The notes under the pieces are model-generated. The model saw only the letters and a list, made by a program, of their open reading frames with translations, searched no databases and was not told the origin of the DNA. DNA of 64,000 nucleotides from Thioalkalivibrio sp. K90mix (GTDB taxonomy: Bacteria; Pseudomonadota; Gammaproteobacteria; Ectothiorhodospirales; Ectothiorhodospiraceae), in assembly GCF_000025545.1 (NCBI RefSeq), contig NC_013889.1:2535501-2599500 (forward strand). The letters run 5' to 3'. Of the stretch, positions 8,651 to 18,294 are shown piece after piece (the first letter of the stretch is position 1; each line of letters opens with the position of its first letter). The translations under genes and the position numbers were made by a program.

Positions 8651-9300
8651 CGGGGTGGTTCGCGGTAGTCGGTGGGATCCGGCACGCCCGCCGAGGCGAA
8701 AGCCGCGCGGCGCGCCTGGCACTGCGGGCAGCGCCCGCAGTGGAGCGATTGTGCCAGAAGGCAGCTCCAGGTGCGGGACCAGTCGATCCCCAGCGGATCG
8801 GTGGTGTAGATGATATCGGCCTTGGACTGCGCGATCAGCGGGGCCTCGATCGCCAGCCCCGGTACCAGCTCGTCCGCCAGCGCCGCGAGGCGCCCGATAA
8901 AGGACGGGCGCGAACCCGGGCCATGCCCTTGGTCCTCGCGATTGAGCGCCAGCAGGATACGCCCCGCCCCCTGGTGCTCGGCGAGATTGATCGCCAGCGC
9001 CAGCACCAGCAAGTTGCGCTGTGGCAACGGCACATGCGCGACCCACTCCGAACGTTTGGCAAACGCCTGGCGCAGCGCGCGCAGGTCCATCTCGACGGGG
9101 TCGACCCCATAGTCGGCGCCCAGGGCACGGATCGCAGCCCGCTCACGCTCGGCATTGCGCTGGCCATAGTCCACCCACAGGGCGCGCAGCGGGCGGCCCT
9201 GCGCATGCCGCTGCGCCAGCAGGGCACTGCTCTCGATACCCCCGGACAGCAGGAGCAGATCGGGGGGCGATTCACCCGTGTACTTGTCCGTGGCGTGCAT
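8647..9300 (-). CDS. queC: QueC-like 7-cyano-7-deazaguanine synthase family protein
   Basis: This 217-residue PP-loop ATPase has an N-terminal PPDLLLLSGGIESSALLA, where the ATP-pyrophosphatase loop reads SGGIES, one residue off the usual SGGxDS. ALWVDYGQRNAERE follows, then a C-terminal Cys cluster (SCLLAQSLHCGRCPQCQARR) that binds zinc in QueC. QueC makes preQ0 for queuosine. The asparagine/arginine-rich middle (RNLLVLALAINLAEHQGA) also fits. The usual gammaproteobacterial length is about 225. GTG 9324 is an alternative start. It could be a paralogue with a different substrate because of the IES substitution. Confidence 0.8.
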   Translation of the reverse strand: MHATDKYTGESPPDLLLLSGGIESSALLAQRHAQGRPLRALWVDYGQRNAERERAAIRALGADYGVDPVEMDLRALRQAFAKRSEWVAHVPLPQRNLLVLALAINLAEHQGAGRILLALNREDQGHGPGSRPSFIGRLAALADELVPGLAIEAPLIAQSKADIIYTTDPLGIDWSRTWSCLLAQSLHCGRCPQCQARRAAFASAGVPDPTDYREPPR

Positions 9301-9344
9301 TCGGGCACCATACGCAAAGCACACGCCCGCAGAAAGGAACCCTG

Positions 9345-9818
9345 ATGATCGACGAGCTGCGCCGCCACTGGCAGCGCCTGATGCGCACGGATCTGAGCGA
9401 TACCGAATCCGGCGACGACGAACACCGACTGCAGCGTGCGGCCGCCGCGCTGATCATGGAGGTCTGCCGCGCCGATTTCGAACTGCACGAGGCCGAACTC
9501 GACTCCGTGCGCGCCAGCCTGATCGAGTTGTTCGAACTGGATGCGGACACCGCCGACGGCCTGCTCGAAATCGCCCGGGAAAAGAGCGACGAACTCGTAT
9601 CCGTCCACCCGTTGGTGCGCGAGGTCAACGCGGCCTTCGATGCCGACCAGAAGGCCGACATCATGCGCGCACTGTGGCGCGCCGCCTGGGCCAACCAGAA
9701 CCTGCACAAGCGCCAGGAAGCCGTGATCCGGCACCTGGCCGATCTGTTGTATGTCCCGCACTCGACATTCATCCGCACCAAGCACGAGGTCCTGGGCGAT
9801 GCCGCCGATCCGAACTGA
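9345..9818 (+). CDS. TerB-like (tellurite-resistance-fold) protein
   Basis: This 157-residue, wholly helical, acidic protein matches the stand-alone TerB-like family common in gammaproteobacteria: AAAALIMEVCRADFELHEAE, then LFELDADTADGLL, then a second half FDADQKADIMRALWRAAWA and the C-terminal LLYVPHSTFIRTKH. Conserved acidic residues could bind metal. The family's cellular role is not established; being related to TerB does not imply tellurite resistance. A good ribosome site (AGAAAGGAA) precedes ATG 9345. Followed 15 bp later by a membrane protein gene. Confidence 0.85.
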   Translation: MIDELRRHWQRLMRTDLSDTESGDDEHRLQRAAAALIMEVCRADFELHEAELDSVRASLIELFELDADTADGLLEIAREKSDELVSVHPLVREVNAAFDADQKADIMRALWRAAWANQNLHKRQEAVIRHLADLLYVPHSTFIRTKHEVLGDAADPN

Positions 9819-9833
9819 CAGGGAGTGGCGCTG

Positions 9834-10496
9834 ATGGGCGACCCGGGCACGCTGCTTGCCGCCCTTGCAGTGGGCATCCTCGGGGGCGTTCACTGCCTCG
9901 GGATGTGCGGCGGCATCGTGGGCGCGATCTCGCTCGGACATGGCCGCCGGGGCCCGGGGTTCGACCTGCTCCTGGCCTACAACCTCGGACGCATGGGCAG
10001 CTATGTGATCGCCGGGGCCCTTGCGGGCTGGCTGGGCGCCACCCTGCTGGGCGGGCTGCCGGCCGGGCAGGTGATCCTGCAGGGGATTGCCGCGGTATTC
10101 CTGGTCCTGCTGGGGCTGTACATCGGCGGCTGGTGGCCGGTACTCGCGCGTCTGGAGCAGGCCGGTGGCGTGGTGTGGCGTCGTATCGAGCCTCTGGGTC
10201 GGCGGTTTCTGCCAGTGCGCAATGCCGGCCAGGCCCTGCTGGTGGGCGGGCTTTGGGGCTGGCTGCCCTGCGGGCTGGTCTACAGCGTGCTGGCCTGGTC
10301 GCTCAGCGCCGGCGGGGCCACCGAGGGCGCGCTGCTGATGGCGGCCTTTGCCCTGGGCACGCTGCCGAATCTGCTACTGATGGGGGTCTTCGCGGCGCGT
10401 ATGGCTGCGTTTGTGCAACAACGCTGGGTTCGCGCCCTGGCGGGAGCCGCGATCCTGCTCTACGGCGGCTGGATGCTACTGCGGCTGACAATGTAA
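9834..10496 (+). CDS. Sulfite exporter TauE/DsbD-like membrane protein
   Basis: This inner-membrane protein of about 220 residues has six predicted hydrophobic segments. It has the two half-site motifs of the DsbD_2/UreH-like family: GGVHCLGMCGG near the N-terminus and WLPCGLVY in the middle, each with a conserved Cys. Members are linked to copper handling or cytochrome oxidase assembly, or to thiol/sulfur transport; the substrate cannot be told here. ATG 9834 has GGGAG 9 nt upstream; GTG 9825 is an alternative. Confidence 0.85.
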   Translation: MGDPGTLLAALAVGILGGVHCLGMCGGIVGAISLGHGRRGPGFDLLLAYNLGRMGSYVIAGALAGWLGATLLGGLPAGQVILQGIAAVFLVLLGLYIGGWWPVLARLEQAGGVVWRRIEPLGRRFLPVRNAGQALLVGGLWGWLPCGLVYSVLAWSLSAGGATEGALLMAAFALGTLPNLLLMGVFAARMAAFVQQRWVRALAGAAILLYGGWMLLRLTM

Positions 10497-10516
10497 CCCC
10501 CGCCTCCCGGCGGGGG
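10497..10516 (+). terminator. GC hairpin between convergent genes
   Basis: A perfect 8-bp stem (CCCCCGCC / GGCGGGGG) with a TCCC loop starts at the stop codon of the upstream membrane protein gene and lies before the convergent DUF4426 gene. There is no U-tract, so it is either a weak bidirectional terminator or an mRNA 3'-end stabiliser. Confidence 0.5.
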
Positions 10517-10526
10517 TACCAATGGT

Positions 10527-10979
10527 TCAGTCAGCGAAAAACTCGCGGCTGAAGCTGATGGGCAGGGCCCGCTCGCTGCCTTCCGGCGTTACCTCGAGTG
10601 CGAACTCGAGGGTCTCGCCGCGGCGAACAGTCACCTCGGAAAGCTGATAGATGGCGTCGCCATCCTGGATCTCCCGAAAGCGCAGGTTGCGCATCTGGTC
10701 GTTCATATTGGTCGCGGTACCGCTGAGATTCGCGGAGACGGCCTTGAGCCCGTCGTCGGTGCGTTCCATCACGGTGACGTTGAGCATTGCGCGGTTGGAA
10801 CTGCGGCGCACGTCGTAGGCCTGGGCGACCTCGGGGGAGAGGAAGGTGGTGTTGATGACGTTGTAGTACACCACGTAGTTATCGAATTCCGCCTCGTTGG
10901 CGGACGCGATCGAGCTGCCGAGGACAACCGCCGCCAGGGCGACGATGAAGCCGGTGATGACCCGATGCACTCTTACCAT
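10527..10979 (-). CDS. DUF4426 exported protein
   Basis: This 150-residue periplasmic protein has a cleavable signal peptide (VITGFIVALAAVVLGSSIASA) followed by the DUF4426 pattern: FDNYVVYYNVINTTFLSPEVA, RAMLNVTV, and the C-terminal ISFSREFFAD. The family has no known function. In many gammaproteobacteria it sits in the pilT-proC-yggT-met-rdgB neighbourhood; here it is just downstream of yggT on the same strand. Confidence 0.88.
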   Translation of the reverse strand: MVRVHRVITGFIVALAAVVLGSSIASANEAEFDNYVVYYNVINTTFLSPEVAQAYDVRRSSNRAMLNVTVMERTDDGLKAVSANLSGTATNMNDQMRNLRFREIQDGDAIYQLSEVTVRRGETLEFALEVTPEGSERALPISFSREFFAD

Positions 10980-11120
10980 GGCTGACTCCTCTGCCGTTGC
11001 GGGAATGCAGAGGCGGCGCCGCCGGCATGGCTGACACCATCCCCTGTCTTCGAGTCTAGCGCCTTTTCGTCTGGATGAAACCGCCAAAAAAGGAGGGTTT
11101 CAGGGTCCGGATGATCTCGA

Positions 11121-11684
11121 TCAAAAAGAGCGCACCAGAATCAGCAAGATGTACAAGCCGACCAGTGCAACCATCGGGGAAAAATCTATCGCGCCGGCCT
11201 GCGGCAGGGTCCGGCGAAGGGGACCGAGGATCGGTCGGTTGACGTCACCGACCAGTCGCAGGATGGGGTTGTGGCCCCCACCGCCGCCGCCAGCCTGTAT
11301 CCAGCTCATCACGACCTCGACGATCAGGGCGATGATGAAGACCCAGATCACGGTGGTCAGGACCTCTCGGATGGCGACGTAGAAGATCACACCAAGACCC
11401 ACATCCGCCCCGAGGATCGCCGCACGCAACCACAATTCGACGCACTTGAGCGCAACAATCAGCACGATCGCAGCCAGATCGACCCGGCCAACCGAGGGGA
11501 TCACCCGCCGCAGGATGCGCAACGGCGGGTCGGTCAGCATCACGATCGTCTGCGAGATCGGGTTGTGGTAGTCCGCCCGCACCAGCCCGAAGATCGTGCG
11601 CAGGATCAACAGGATGATGTAGATCCCGAAGACGACACTGATCAGGAAGATGGCGATCTCTTGTCCGGGTCCGGCGGCGCTCAT
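11121..11684 (-). CDS. yggT: YggT family inner-membrane protein
   Basis: This 187-residue protein consists of two YggT repeats, each a pair of transmembrane helices followed by the conserved NPI-x(n)-PP/PL-RRxIP motif: HNPISQTIVMLTDPPLRIL then HNPILRLVGDVNRPILGPLR. A glycine-rich linker (GGGGGG) lies before the second repeat. The family is implicated in membrane integrity and osmotic tolerance but not mechanistically understood. It usually follows proC; here it is displaced by about 7 kb. Confidence 0.92.
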   Translation of the reverse strand: MSAAGPGQEIAIFLISVVFGIYIILLILRTIFGLVRADYHNPISQTIVMLTDPPLRILRRVIPSVGRVDLAAIVLIVALKCVELWLRAAILGADVGLGVIFYVAIREVLTTVIWVFIIALIVEVVMSWIQAGGGGGGHNPILRLVGDVNRPILGPLRRTLPQAGAIDFSPMVALVGLYILLILVRSF

Positions 11685-11792
11685 GCGGGCTCCTTGCTGC
11701 AGTTCGGCGGAAAGTCCGCGACATTCTCCGGCATGCCCGGCGGGATGCCAAGGGAGACGCTGGCTGAATCCAGCGTTCTTCCGGGGATTCGC

Positions 11793-12617
11793 TCAGTTAC
11801 CCTGAATCCGGTCCAGGGTATCGCGCACCTGGGTCGCGATCTCCTCGATGGACAGCTCGGTGACATCCAGGTGGGGGATGTTCCAGGTCTCGAGAAACTC
11901 CTGGATCGCGGCGCATTCCGCCCGACACTGGTTAAGGCTGGCGTACTGACTCCCTGGCCGGCGGCCCTCGCGGATCTGGGACAGGCGTTGAGGGGTAATG
12001 GTCAGCCCGACCATGCGCTGGCCAAGGCCGCGCAGGCTACGCGGCATGTGCGGCGTGTCGTCCTGACCCAGATCTTCGGGCACCAGCGGATAGTTCGCCG
12101 CGAACAGACCGTAGTTCATCGCAAGATAAAGACTGGTGGGCGTCTTGCCCGAACGCGAAGCACCCAGCAGCACCACATCGGCCACGGACAAATCCTGAGT
12201 AGACAGGCCATCGTCGTGCGACAATGTGTAGTTCAGGGCCTCGATCCGTCGATCATAGCGCGTCACATCCCCCATGCCGTGCGCGCGCCCGGACACCGAC
12301 TGGGCCGAAACACCGAGCACCTCCTCCAGCCGCCCAACCTGCTCCCCGAACACATCGATGACCGGGACGGGGCTGTGGCGCAGCTCCTGGCGCAGGTCCA
12401 CATTGGCCAGGGTGGCCACGGCCACCGCGGGCTGCGGCCCGGCCTCGATCCGCGCGAACACGCTGGACAGCCGGCCCGGGGTCTGCACGAAAGGCAGCCG
12501 GTGCCAGGCCGGGTCCAGATCCGGGAACTGGGTGAACAGCGAACGCGCCAGCGTCTCCGCGGTGATCCCGGTCCCGTCGGAGATCAGATATACCTGCGGG
12601 CACCGCGGATCCGCCAT
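11793..12617 (-). CDS. ppsR: PEP synthase regulatory protein (kinase/pyrophosphorylase, DUF299)
   Basis: This 274-residue bifunctional enzyme inactivates PEP synthase by ADP-dependent phosphorylation and reactivates it with phosphate. Visible: the N-terminal VYLISDGTGITAETLARSL, the P-loop LGASRSGKTPTSLYLA around residue 150, and the C-terminal SIEEIA. The length matches the family (about 275). It lies 3 bp downstream of its substrate gene ppsA on the same strand, which supports the assignment strongly. Confidence 0.96.
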   Translation of the reverse strand: MADPRCPQVYLISDGTGITAETLARSLFTQFPDLDPAWHRLPFVQTPGRLSSVFARIEAGPQPAVAVATLANVDLRQELRHSPVPVIDVFGEQVGRLEEVLGVSAQSVSGRAHGMGDVTRYDRRIEALNYTLSHDDGLSTQDLSVADVVLLGASRSGKTPTSLYLAMNYGLFAANYPLVPEDLGQDDTPHMPRSLRGLGQRMVGLTITPQRLSQIREGRRPGSQYASLNQCRAECAAIQEFLETWNIPHLDVTELSIEEIATQVRDTLDRIQGN

Positions 12618-12620
12618 GAA

Positions 12621-14981
12621 TTACCCCTTCACCTTTGCCAGCTGTTCCCAAGTGGAGAGTAGTGCATCCGGGTTCAACGACAAGGAATCGATGCCCTCGT
12701 CCATCAGCCAGGCGGCCATCTCGGGGTAGTCGGAGGGCGCCTGACCGCAGATGCCCACATACTTGCCGGCCTCCTTCGAGGCGCGGATCGCCATGGTCAG
12801 CAACGCCTTGACCGCGTCGTCCCGCTCGTCGAAGGAATCCGCCACCAGACCGGAATCGCGGTCCACCCCGAGCGTGAGCTGGGTCAGGTCGTTGGAGCCG
12901 ATGGAAAAGCCGTCGAAGTGCTCCAGAAAACGTGCGGCCAGCAGGGCGTTCGACGGGATCTCGCACATCATCACGACCTTCAGGCCGTTCTCGCCCCGGC
13001 GCAGGCCCTCCTCGCCGAGCACGCGGATCACGTCCTCGGCCTCGGTCAGCGTGCGCACGAACGGGACCATGATCTGCACGTTGTCCAGCCCCATCTCCTC
13101 GCGTACGCGGCGAAGGGCCTCGCACTCCATCGCAAAGGCGGGACGGAAGGTATCGGAGCGATAGCGCGAGGCGCCGCGGAACCCGAGCATCGGATTCTCC
13201 TCCTCCGGCTCGTAACCCTTACCCCCGATGAGATGGGCGTATTCGTTGGACTTGAAGTCCGACAGGCGCACGATCACCGGCTCCGGGGCGAAGGCTGCCG
13301 CCAGTGTGGCAATGCCCTCGGACAGCTTGCGCACGAAGAACTCGCGCGGGCCGTCGTCAAACCCGCGCAGGCGCTCGGCGATGCGTTCCTGCACATCGGC
13401 ATCCAGCCGCCCCGGGTCCTCGGCATAGTCCAGCAACGCCAGGGGGTGCACGCCGATGGTGCCGTTGATGATGAACTCCAGCCGTGCGAGCCCGATCCCG
13501 GCATGCGGCAGCTGCGCGAAGGCATAGGCGCGCCCCGGATTGGCCACGTTCAGCATCAGCTTGACGGGCAGCTCCGGCAGCTCGCCGACATCGGCCTTCT
13601 TAACCGAATAGTCGAGCCGCCCGGCGTAGACATGACCATCGTCACCCTCGGCACAGGAGACGGTGGCCTCCATGCCATCGGACAGGGCCTCGGTCGCATC
13701 GGCGCAGCCGACCACCGCCGGGATGCCCATCTCGCGGGCAATGATCGCCGCGTGGCAGGTGCGCCCGCCGCGATTGGTCACGATCGCGGCGGCGCGCTTC
13801 ATCACCGGTTCCCAGTCCGGGTCGGTCATGTCCGCCACCAGGATGTCGCCCTCCTCCATGGTGTGCATGGAATCCGGGGAGTCCAGCACACGGACGACCC
13901 CGGCACCGACCTTCGAGCCGATCGCCCTGCCGGTGACCAGCGGCGTCTCGCTGTGCGGGGCCAGCTCGTAGCGCTCGCCCGCACCGAGCTCGACGCGGCT
14001 CTCCACCGTCTCCGGGCGCGCCTGCACGATAAACAGCTCGCCAGTCTCGCCGTCCTGGGCCCATTCGATATCCATGGGCCGGCCATAGTGCTGCTCGATC
14101 GCGACCGCAAAGCGACCCAGCTGCTCGGCATCGGCGTCGCTGAGGCAGAAGCGCTCGCGCAGGTCCCGCGGCGTGTCTTCGGTGCGCGTGCCACCCTCGT
14201 CCAGGACCATGCGGACAGCCTTGGTGCCTAGGGTGCGACCGATGATCGCGCGCTTGCCCGCCGCCAGTGCCGGCTTGTAGACCTGATACTCGTCCGGGTT
14301 CACCGCGCCCTGCACGACGGTCTCGCCAAGACCCCAGGCGCCGGTGATGAACACCGCGTCGCGAAACCCGCTCTCGGTGTCGAGGGTAAAGATCACCCCG
14401 CTCGCCCCGACATCGGAACGCACCATGCGCTGCACGCCGGCGCTGAGGGCCACCTCGTCGTGGGCAAAGTTGTTGTGCACCCGGTAGGCAATCGCGCGGT
14501 CGTTGTAGAGGCTGGCGAAGCACTCGCGCAAGCGCGCGAGCAGCGCATCGATACCGCGCACATTCAGAAACGTCTCCTGCTGTCCGGCAAACGAGGCCTC
14601 GGGGAGATCCTCGGCGGTGGCCGATGAGCGCACGGCGACGGGCACGTCATCGCCCAGCTTGGCGTAGTGCTCGCGCACCGCCTGTTCCAGTTCGTCCGGC
14701 AGTGGCGCCGCCTCGATCCAGCCGCGCACCTCGCGCCCCGCCTCGCGCAGGGCCTCGATGTCGTTGATGTCGAGATCGGCCAGGCGCGCCTTGATCCGGG
14801 CAGCGAGGTTCTCGTGCTCCAGATGCGCGCGGAAGGCGTCGGCCGTGGTCGCGAACCCGCCGGGCACGCGCACACCCGCCCGCCCCAGCTCGCGCAGAAG
14901 CTCGCCCAGGGAGGCGTTCTTGCCGCCCACCCTGGCCACATCGTCCATATTCAGATCGTCGAGATCGACTACCCAGCGCAT
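12621..14981 (-). CDS. ppsA: Phosphoenolpyruvate synthase
   Basis: This 786-residue enzyme converts pyruvate, ATP and water to PEP, AMP and phosphate in gluconeogenesis. Domains in order: N-terminal nucleotide-binding domain ([15 protein letters not shown] ... [19 protein letters not shown]), the phosphohistidine domain ([18 protein letters not shown] near residue 415) and the C-terminal PEP/pyruvate barrel ([30 protein letters not shown]). ATG 14981 with GGGAGG just upstream is preferred over the further-upstream 15017. Followed by ppsR in an operon. Confidence 0.97.
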   Translation of the reverse strand: MRWVVDLDDLNMDDVARVGGKNASLGELLRELGRAGVRVPGGFATTADAFRAHLEHENLAARIKARLADLDINDIEALREAGREVRGWIEAAPLPDELEQAVREHYAKLGDDVPVAVRSSATAEDLPEASFAGQQETFLNVRGIDALLARLRECFASLYNDRAIAYRVHNNFAHDEVALSAGVQRMVRSDVGASGVIFTLDTESGFRDAVFITGAWGLGETVVQGAVNPDEYQVYKPALAAGKRAIIGRTLGTKAVRMVLDEGGTRTEDTPRDLRERFCLSDADAEQLGRFAVAIEQHYGRPMDIEWAQDGETGELFIVQARPETVESRVELGAGERYELAPHSETPLVTGRAIGSKVGAGVVRVLDSPDSMHTMEEGDILVADMTDPDWEPVMKRAAAIVTNRGGRTCHAAIIAREMGIPAVVGCADATEALSDGMEATVSCAEGDDGHVYAGRLDYSVKKADVGELPELPVKLMLNVANPGRAYAFAQLPHAGIGLARLEFIINGTIGVHPLALLDYAEDPGRLDADVQERIAERLRGFDDGPREFFVRKLSEGIATLAAAFAPEPVIVRLSDFKSNEYAHLIGGKGYEPEEENPMLGFRGASRYRSDTFRPAFAMECEALRRVREEMGLDNVQIMVPFVRTLTEAEDVIRVLGEEGLRRGENGLKVVMMCEIPSNALLAARFLEHFDGFSIGSNDLTQLTLGVDRDSGLVADSFDERDDAVKALLTMAIRASKEAGKYVGICGQAPSDYPEMAAWLMDEGIDSLSLNPDALLSTWEQLAKVKG

Positions 14982-15079
14982 CGCGCCTCCCAAGAAGGTT
15001 TGTGAACTGTCTAACATGGGCCGTGACGCCTCTGGGATACACTAGGATCCATTTTGTCCCCCATACCCGAGGAGGCCCC

Positions 15080-15628
15080 GTGTCCATACGCCCAACCCTT
15101 CCGTCCAGCTTAACGAAAACCGCTTTCGGGGGAATGCTGCTGGGCCTGGCCCTTGCCCTGGCCCCAGTACACGCGAAGGAAGATCCGTCATCCCTGGCCA
15201 TTCTGGGCACCGTCGAAGATGTCGAGATCGTGGGCGAGGGGATTGTGCTGGAGGCGCGCCTGGACACGGGGGCGACATCATCGTCCCTGAACGCACTCAA
15301 CAAGGAAAAGTTCGAGCGCGACGGCGAGGACTGGATCCGCTTCGATGTCATCGACCCCGATGACGACGACGCCTATATCACCCTGGAACGCCCGGTCGAG
15401 CGCATCGTCCGTATCCGCCGTCACAGCGGCGAGAGCCAGGAGCGCCCGGTAATCGCGATGGAGTTCTGCATCGGCGACCAGCGCATCAAGGGCGACACGA
15501 CCCTCATCGACCGCACTAACCTCACCTATCAGGCCCTCATTGGTCGCACGCACCTGGCCGGGCATATTCTGGTCGACTCCGGGGCCGAACATACCTACGC
15601 GCCCGACTGCGGAGACGACGATTCGTGA
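15080..15628 (+). CDS. Secreted retropepsin-like protease (RimB / putative ATP-dependent zinc protease family)
   Basis: This 182-residue product has a signal peptide (GMLLGLALALAPVHA) and a pepsin-like single domain with the catalytic motif EARLDTGATSSSLNA, followed later by LIGRTHLAGHILVDSG. GTG 15080 is chosen because GGAGG lies 4 nt upstream; the frame is open back to 15002 without a ribosome site. It overlaps the next gene by 4 bp (GTGA). In RimABK-type systems this family processes glutamate tails added by RimK-like ligases; a glutamate-ligase-like gene is two genes downstream. Export and substrate are inferred. Confidence 0.82.
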   Translation: MSIRPTLPSSLTKTAFGGMLLGLALALAPVHAKEDPSSLAILGTVEDVEIVGEGIVLEARLDTGATSSSLNALNKEKFERDGEDWIRFDVIDPDDDDAYITLERPVERIVRIRRHSGESQERPVIAMEFCIGDQRIKGDTTLIDRTNLTYQALIGRTHLAGHILVDSGAEHTYAPDCGDDDS

Positions 15629-17175
15629 GACGTTTTCATCTCCCGATCCTGATCGTGCTGTTGAGCACGATCGGGCTCGGGATCTTTGCGTACAAGGTCA
15701 TCGCCCTGGACATGCCCGTCATGCCCGGGGCATCGGCCGAGACCTGGCAGGTTGAAGCACGCGTTCGCTATCAGCCCACCGGCGGTGCGGCCAACGTGCA
15801 GCTGCGCATCCCGGATCGCCTGCCCAATTTCGCCATCCTGGATGAAGGCTTCGTCTCGCGCGGCTATGGCCTGAATACGCTGCGCGGCCAGGACGACCGC
15901 ATTGCCCAATGGACCACACGGCAGCCGCGCGGAGAACAGGTGCTGTACTACCGGGCGACCCTCTACCGCGACAGCGATGACCGCTCGGACGCTGACTACC
16001 CAGGCCCCGTCGGGGCCCCTGAATGGACCGAGCCCTACCGCTCCGCAGCGGATGCGCTGATCGAGGACGTCCGCAGCCGATCTTCGGATATTCAGACCTT
16101 CGCCTCGGTGCTGGTCAATGACCTTGCCCACGCCGCGCCCGCATCGAATGCCGCGGTATTCGCCGATGACGGCAGCGACCGCGTGCAACGCAGCCAGACC
16201 CTGATCGAACTCCTGGCCACGGCCCGGATTCCCGCGCGCATGGTCACCACGTTGCACCTGCGCGACGGGCGCCGCGACATACGCCCGGAAACCTGGATCG
16301 AGGTCCACAACACGCGGCGCTGGGTGCCCATTCACCCGCTGTCGGGCGAGATCGAATACCCGGACGATGTGGTCGTCTGGGCCCATGGGTCCGCGCCCCT
16401 GCTGGAGGTCTCCAACGGACGCGACGCCGAGGTCCGCTTTGCCGTCTCGCGGGGCGTACAGGACGCCCTGACCACTGCCCAGCGATTCGGCGAGACCGTC
16501 AACGCCCAGTTGATGGAGTTCTCCACCCTGAATCTCCCGCTGGGGACCCAGAACACCTACCGCGTGCTGCTCATGGTCCCCCTGGGGGCCATGATCATCG
16601 TGTTCCTGCGCAACGTGATCGGCGTCCAGACATTCGGCACGTTCATGCCGGTGCTGATCGCGCTGTCCTTTCGCGAGACGCAGCTGCTGGCCGGGATCAT
16701 CCTGTTCACCCTGATCGTGTCGCTCGGCCTGGCCGTGCGCTTCTATCTCGAACACCTGCGATTACTGCTCGTGCCACGACTGGCGGCAGTGGTCAGCGTG
16801 GTCATCATGCTGATGCTCGGGATCAGCATCCTTTCGCACCAGTTGGGGTTCGAGCGGGCGCTCGCGCTGTCGCTGTTCCCGATGGTCATCCTGGCCATGA
16901 CGATCGAGCGCATGTCCGTGGTCTGGGAAGAACACGGTCCATCGGACGCGATCACCCAGGGCATCGGCAGCCTGGCCGTGGCCGCCGCCGCCTATGGGCT
17001 GATGGCCAATCGCCACCTGGAACACCTGTTGTTCGTATTCCCCGAACTGCTGCTGGTACTGCTGGCGATGACCCTGCTGCTCGGGCGCTACACGGGCTAT
17101 CGCCTGAGCGAGCTGTTCCGTTTCGGCCGCATGCAGGAGGCCATGCAGCCCTCCAGACGCTCGGAGGATCGCTAG
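15625..17175 (+). CDS. Inactive transglutaminase fused to a 7TM domain
   Basis: This 516-residue membrane protein has an N-terminal anchor (LPILIVLLSTIGLGIFAY), then a periplasmic transglutaminase-like domain of about 280 residues. In it the usual catalytic Cys is not evident (QTLIELLATARIPARMVT in its place), while the His/Asp region is recognisable (WIEVHNTRRWVPIHPLSG). The C-terminal half (about 310-500) holds seven hydrophobic helices. This matches the Transglut_i_TM plus 7TM_transglut architecture. GTG start overlaps the upstream protease gene by 4 bp and it ends 1 bp before the ligase gene. Its role is probably as sensor or scaffold for periplasmic peptide modification (inference). Confidence 0.85.
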   Translation: MRRFHLPILIVLLSTIGLGIFAYKVIALDMPVMPGASAETWQVEARVRYQPTGGAANVQLRIPDRLPNFAILDEGFVSRGYGLNTLRGQDDRIAQWTTRQPRGEQVLYYRATLYRDSDDRSDADYPGPVGAPEWTEPYRSAADALIEDVRSRSSDIQTFASVLVNDLAHAAPASNAAVFADDGSDRVQRSQTLIELLATARIPARMVTTLHLRDGRRDIRPETWIEVHNTRRWVPIHPLSGEIEYPDDVVVWAHGSAPLLEVSNGRDAEVRFAVSRGVQDALTTAQRFGETVNAQLMEFSTLNLPLGTQNTYRVLLMVPLGAMIIVFLRNVIGVQTFGTFMPVLIALSFRETQLLAGIILFTLIVSLGLAVRFYLEHLRLLLVPRLAAVVSVVIMLMLGISILSHQLGFERALALSLFPMVILAMTIERMSVVWEEHGPSDAITQGIGSLAVAAAAYGLMANRHLEHLLFVFPELLLVLLAMTLLLGRYTGYRLSELFRFGRMQEAMQPSRRSEDR

Positions 17176-17176
17176 C

Positions 17177-18232
17177 ATGGGCTGGCTGCCACGCTTCGTG
17201 CTCCCACGGACCCTGCGCGAGCAGGGCATTGTGGGGATGAACGCGCGCAACGCCCGCTTCATCGCCCAGTACAACCACCGACGGTTCTACCCGCGGGTGG
17301 ACGACAAGCTGGAGACCAAGCGCCTCGCCCTGGATGCCGGCCTTTCGGTGCCCGAACTCTACGGGGTCGTCCGTTCGCATCACGAGATTCGCAAACTCGA
17401 GCGGCTGCTGCGCGCCTATCCCGACGGCTTCGTGATCAAGCCGGCGCACGGGGCCGCCGGCGACGGCATCCTGGTCATTACCGGCTGGCGCGGGGATCGG
17501 CTGCGGCGCGCCAGCGGTCGCACGATGGAGATGAACGAGCTGCACGACCACTGTTCCAACATCCTCTCCGGGATGTACAGCCTGGGCGGACGTCCCGACG
17601 TCGCGATGGTCGAGCAGCGGGTCCGGTTCTCCTCGGCCTTCGACCAGATCACCTATCGTGGCGTGCCCGACATCCGGACCGTTGTCTACCGGGGGTACCC
17701 GGTCATGGCCATGATGCGCCTGCCCACCCAGGACTCCGACGGCAAGGCCAACCTGCACCAGGGTGCGGTCGGCACCGGGATCGACCTGGCTTCCGGCAGG
17801 ACCATCGGCGGCGTGCAGCACAACCGGCCCATCTGGGAACACCCCGACACCGAACACTCGATTGTCGGGCTGGAAATCCCCGGCTGGAATGAACTGATGC
17901 AGCTGGCGTCAGGCTGTTACGAACTGAGCAAACTGGGCTATCTGGGCGTGGACGTCGTGATCGATCAGGACCGCGGCCCCCTGATTCTCGAACTCAATGC
18001 CCGCCCCGGGCTTGCGATCCAGATCGCCAATGGCGAGGGACTGGAGAGCCGGCTGCTCGCGGTGGACGCGCACCTGGTCGGGCGCGACGGCACCGAACCG
18101 CCCGAGCAGCGCGCGCGCTGGGCAGCCGGGGTCTTTGCGCGTCACGAAGCGACGCAAGCGGCGCCTGCGGATGCCGCCTCGGCCACCCCCGCGGCGCAAG
18201 ACGCAGATTCAACAGAGATCGAGCGGCGCTAG
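17177..18232 (+). CDS. Alpha-L-glutamate ligase-like ATP-grasp protein (RimK-related)
   Basis: This 351-residue ATP-grasp enzyme has an N-terminal MNARNARFIAQYNHRRFYPR, DDKLETKRLA, the ATP-binding FVIKPAHGAAGDGILVI, and the metal-binding C-terminal YLGVDVVIDQ ... LILELNARPGLAIQIAN. This pattern is the RimK-related glutamate-ligase-like family that co-occurs with the two preceding genes. It likely adds glutamate or another amino acid to a peptide or protein; the substrate is unknown. The last 40 residues are low-complexity Ala/Thr. Confidence 0.87.
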   Translation: MGWLPRFVLPRTLREQGIVGMNARNARFIAQYNHRRFYPRVDDKLETKRLALDAGLSVPELYGVVRSHHEIRKLERLLRAYPDGFVIKPAHGAAGDGILVITGWRGDRLRRASGRTMEMNELHDHCSNILSGMYSLGGRPDVAMVEQRVRFSSAFDQITYRGVPDIRTVVYRGYPVMAMMRLPTQDSDGKANLHQGAVGTGIDLASGRTIGGVQHNRPIWEHPDTEHSIVGLEIPGWNELMQLASGCYELSKLGYLGVDVVIDQDRGPLILELNARPGLAIQIANGEGLESRLLAVDAHLVGRDGTEPPEQRARWAAGVFARHEATQAAPADAASATPAAQDADSTEIERR

Positions 18233-18294
18233 CGAGGCAGGGGCCCTCGACCAACGCCGAGAGGCCCGAGCCACTTTCCGCTATCCTAGGCCCC

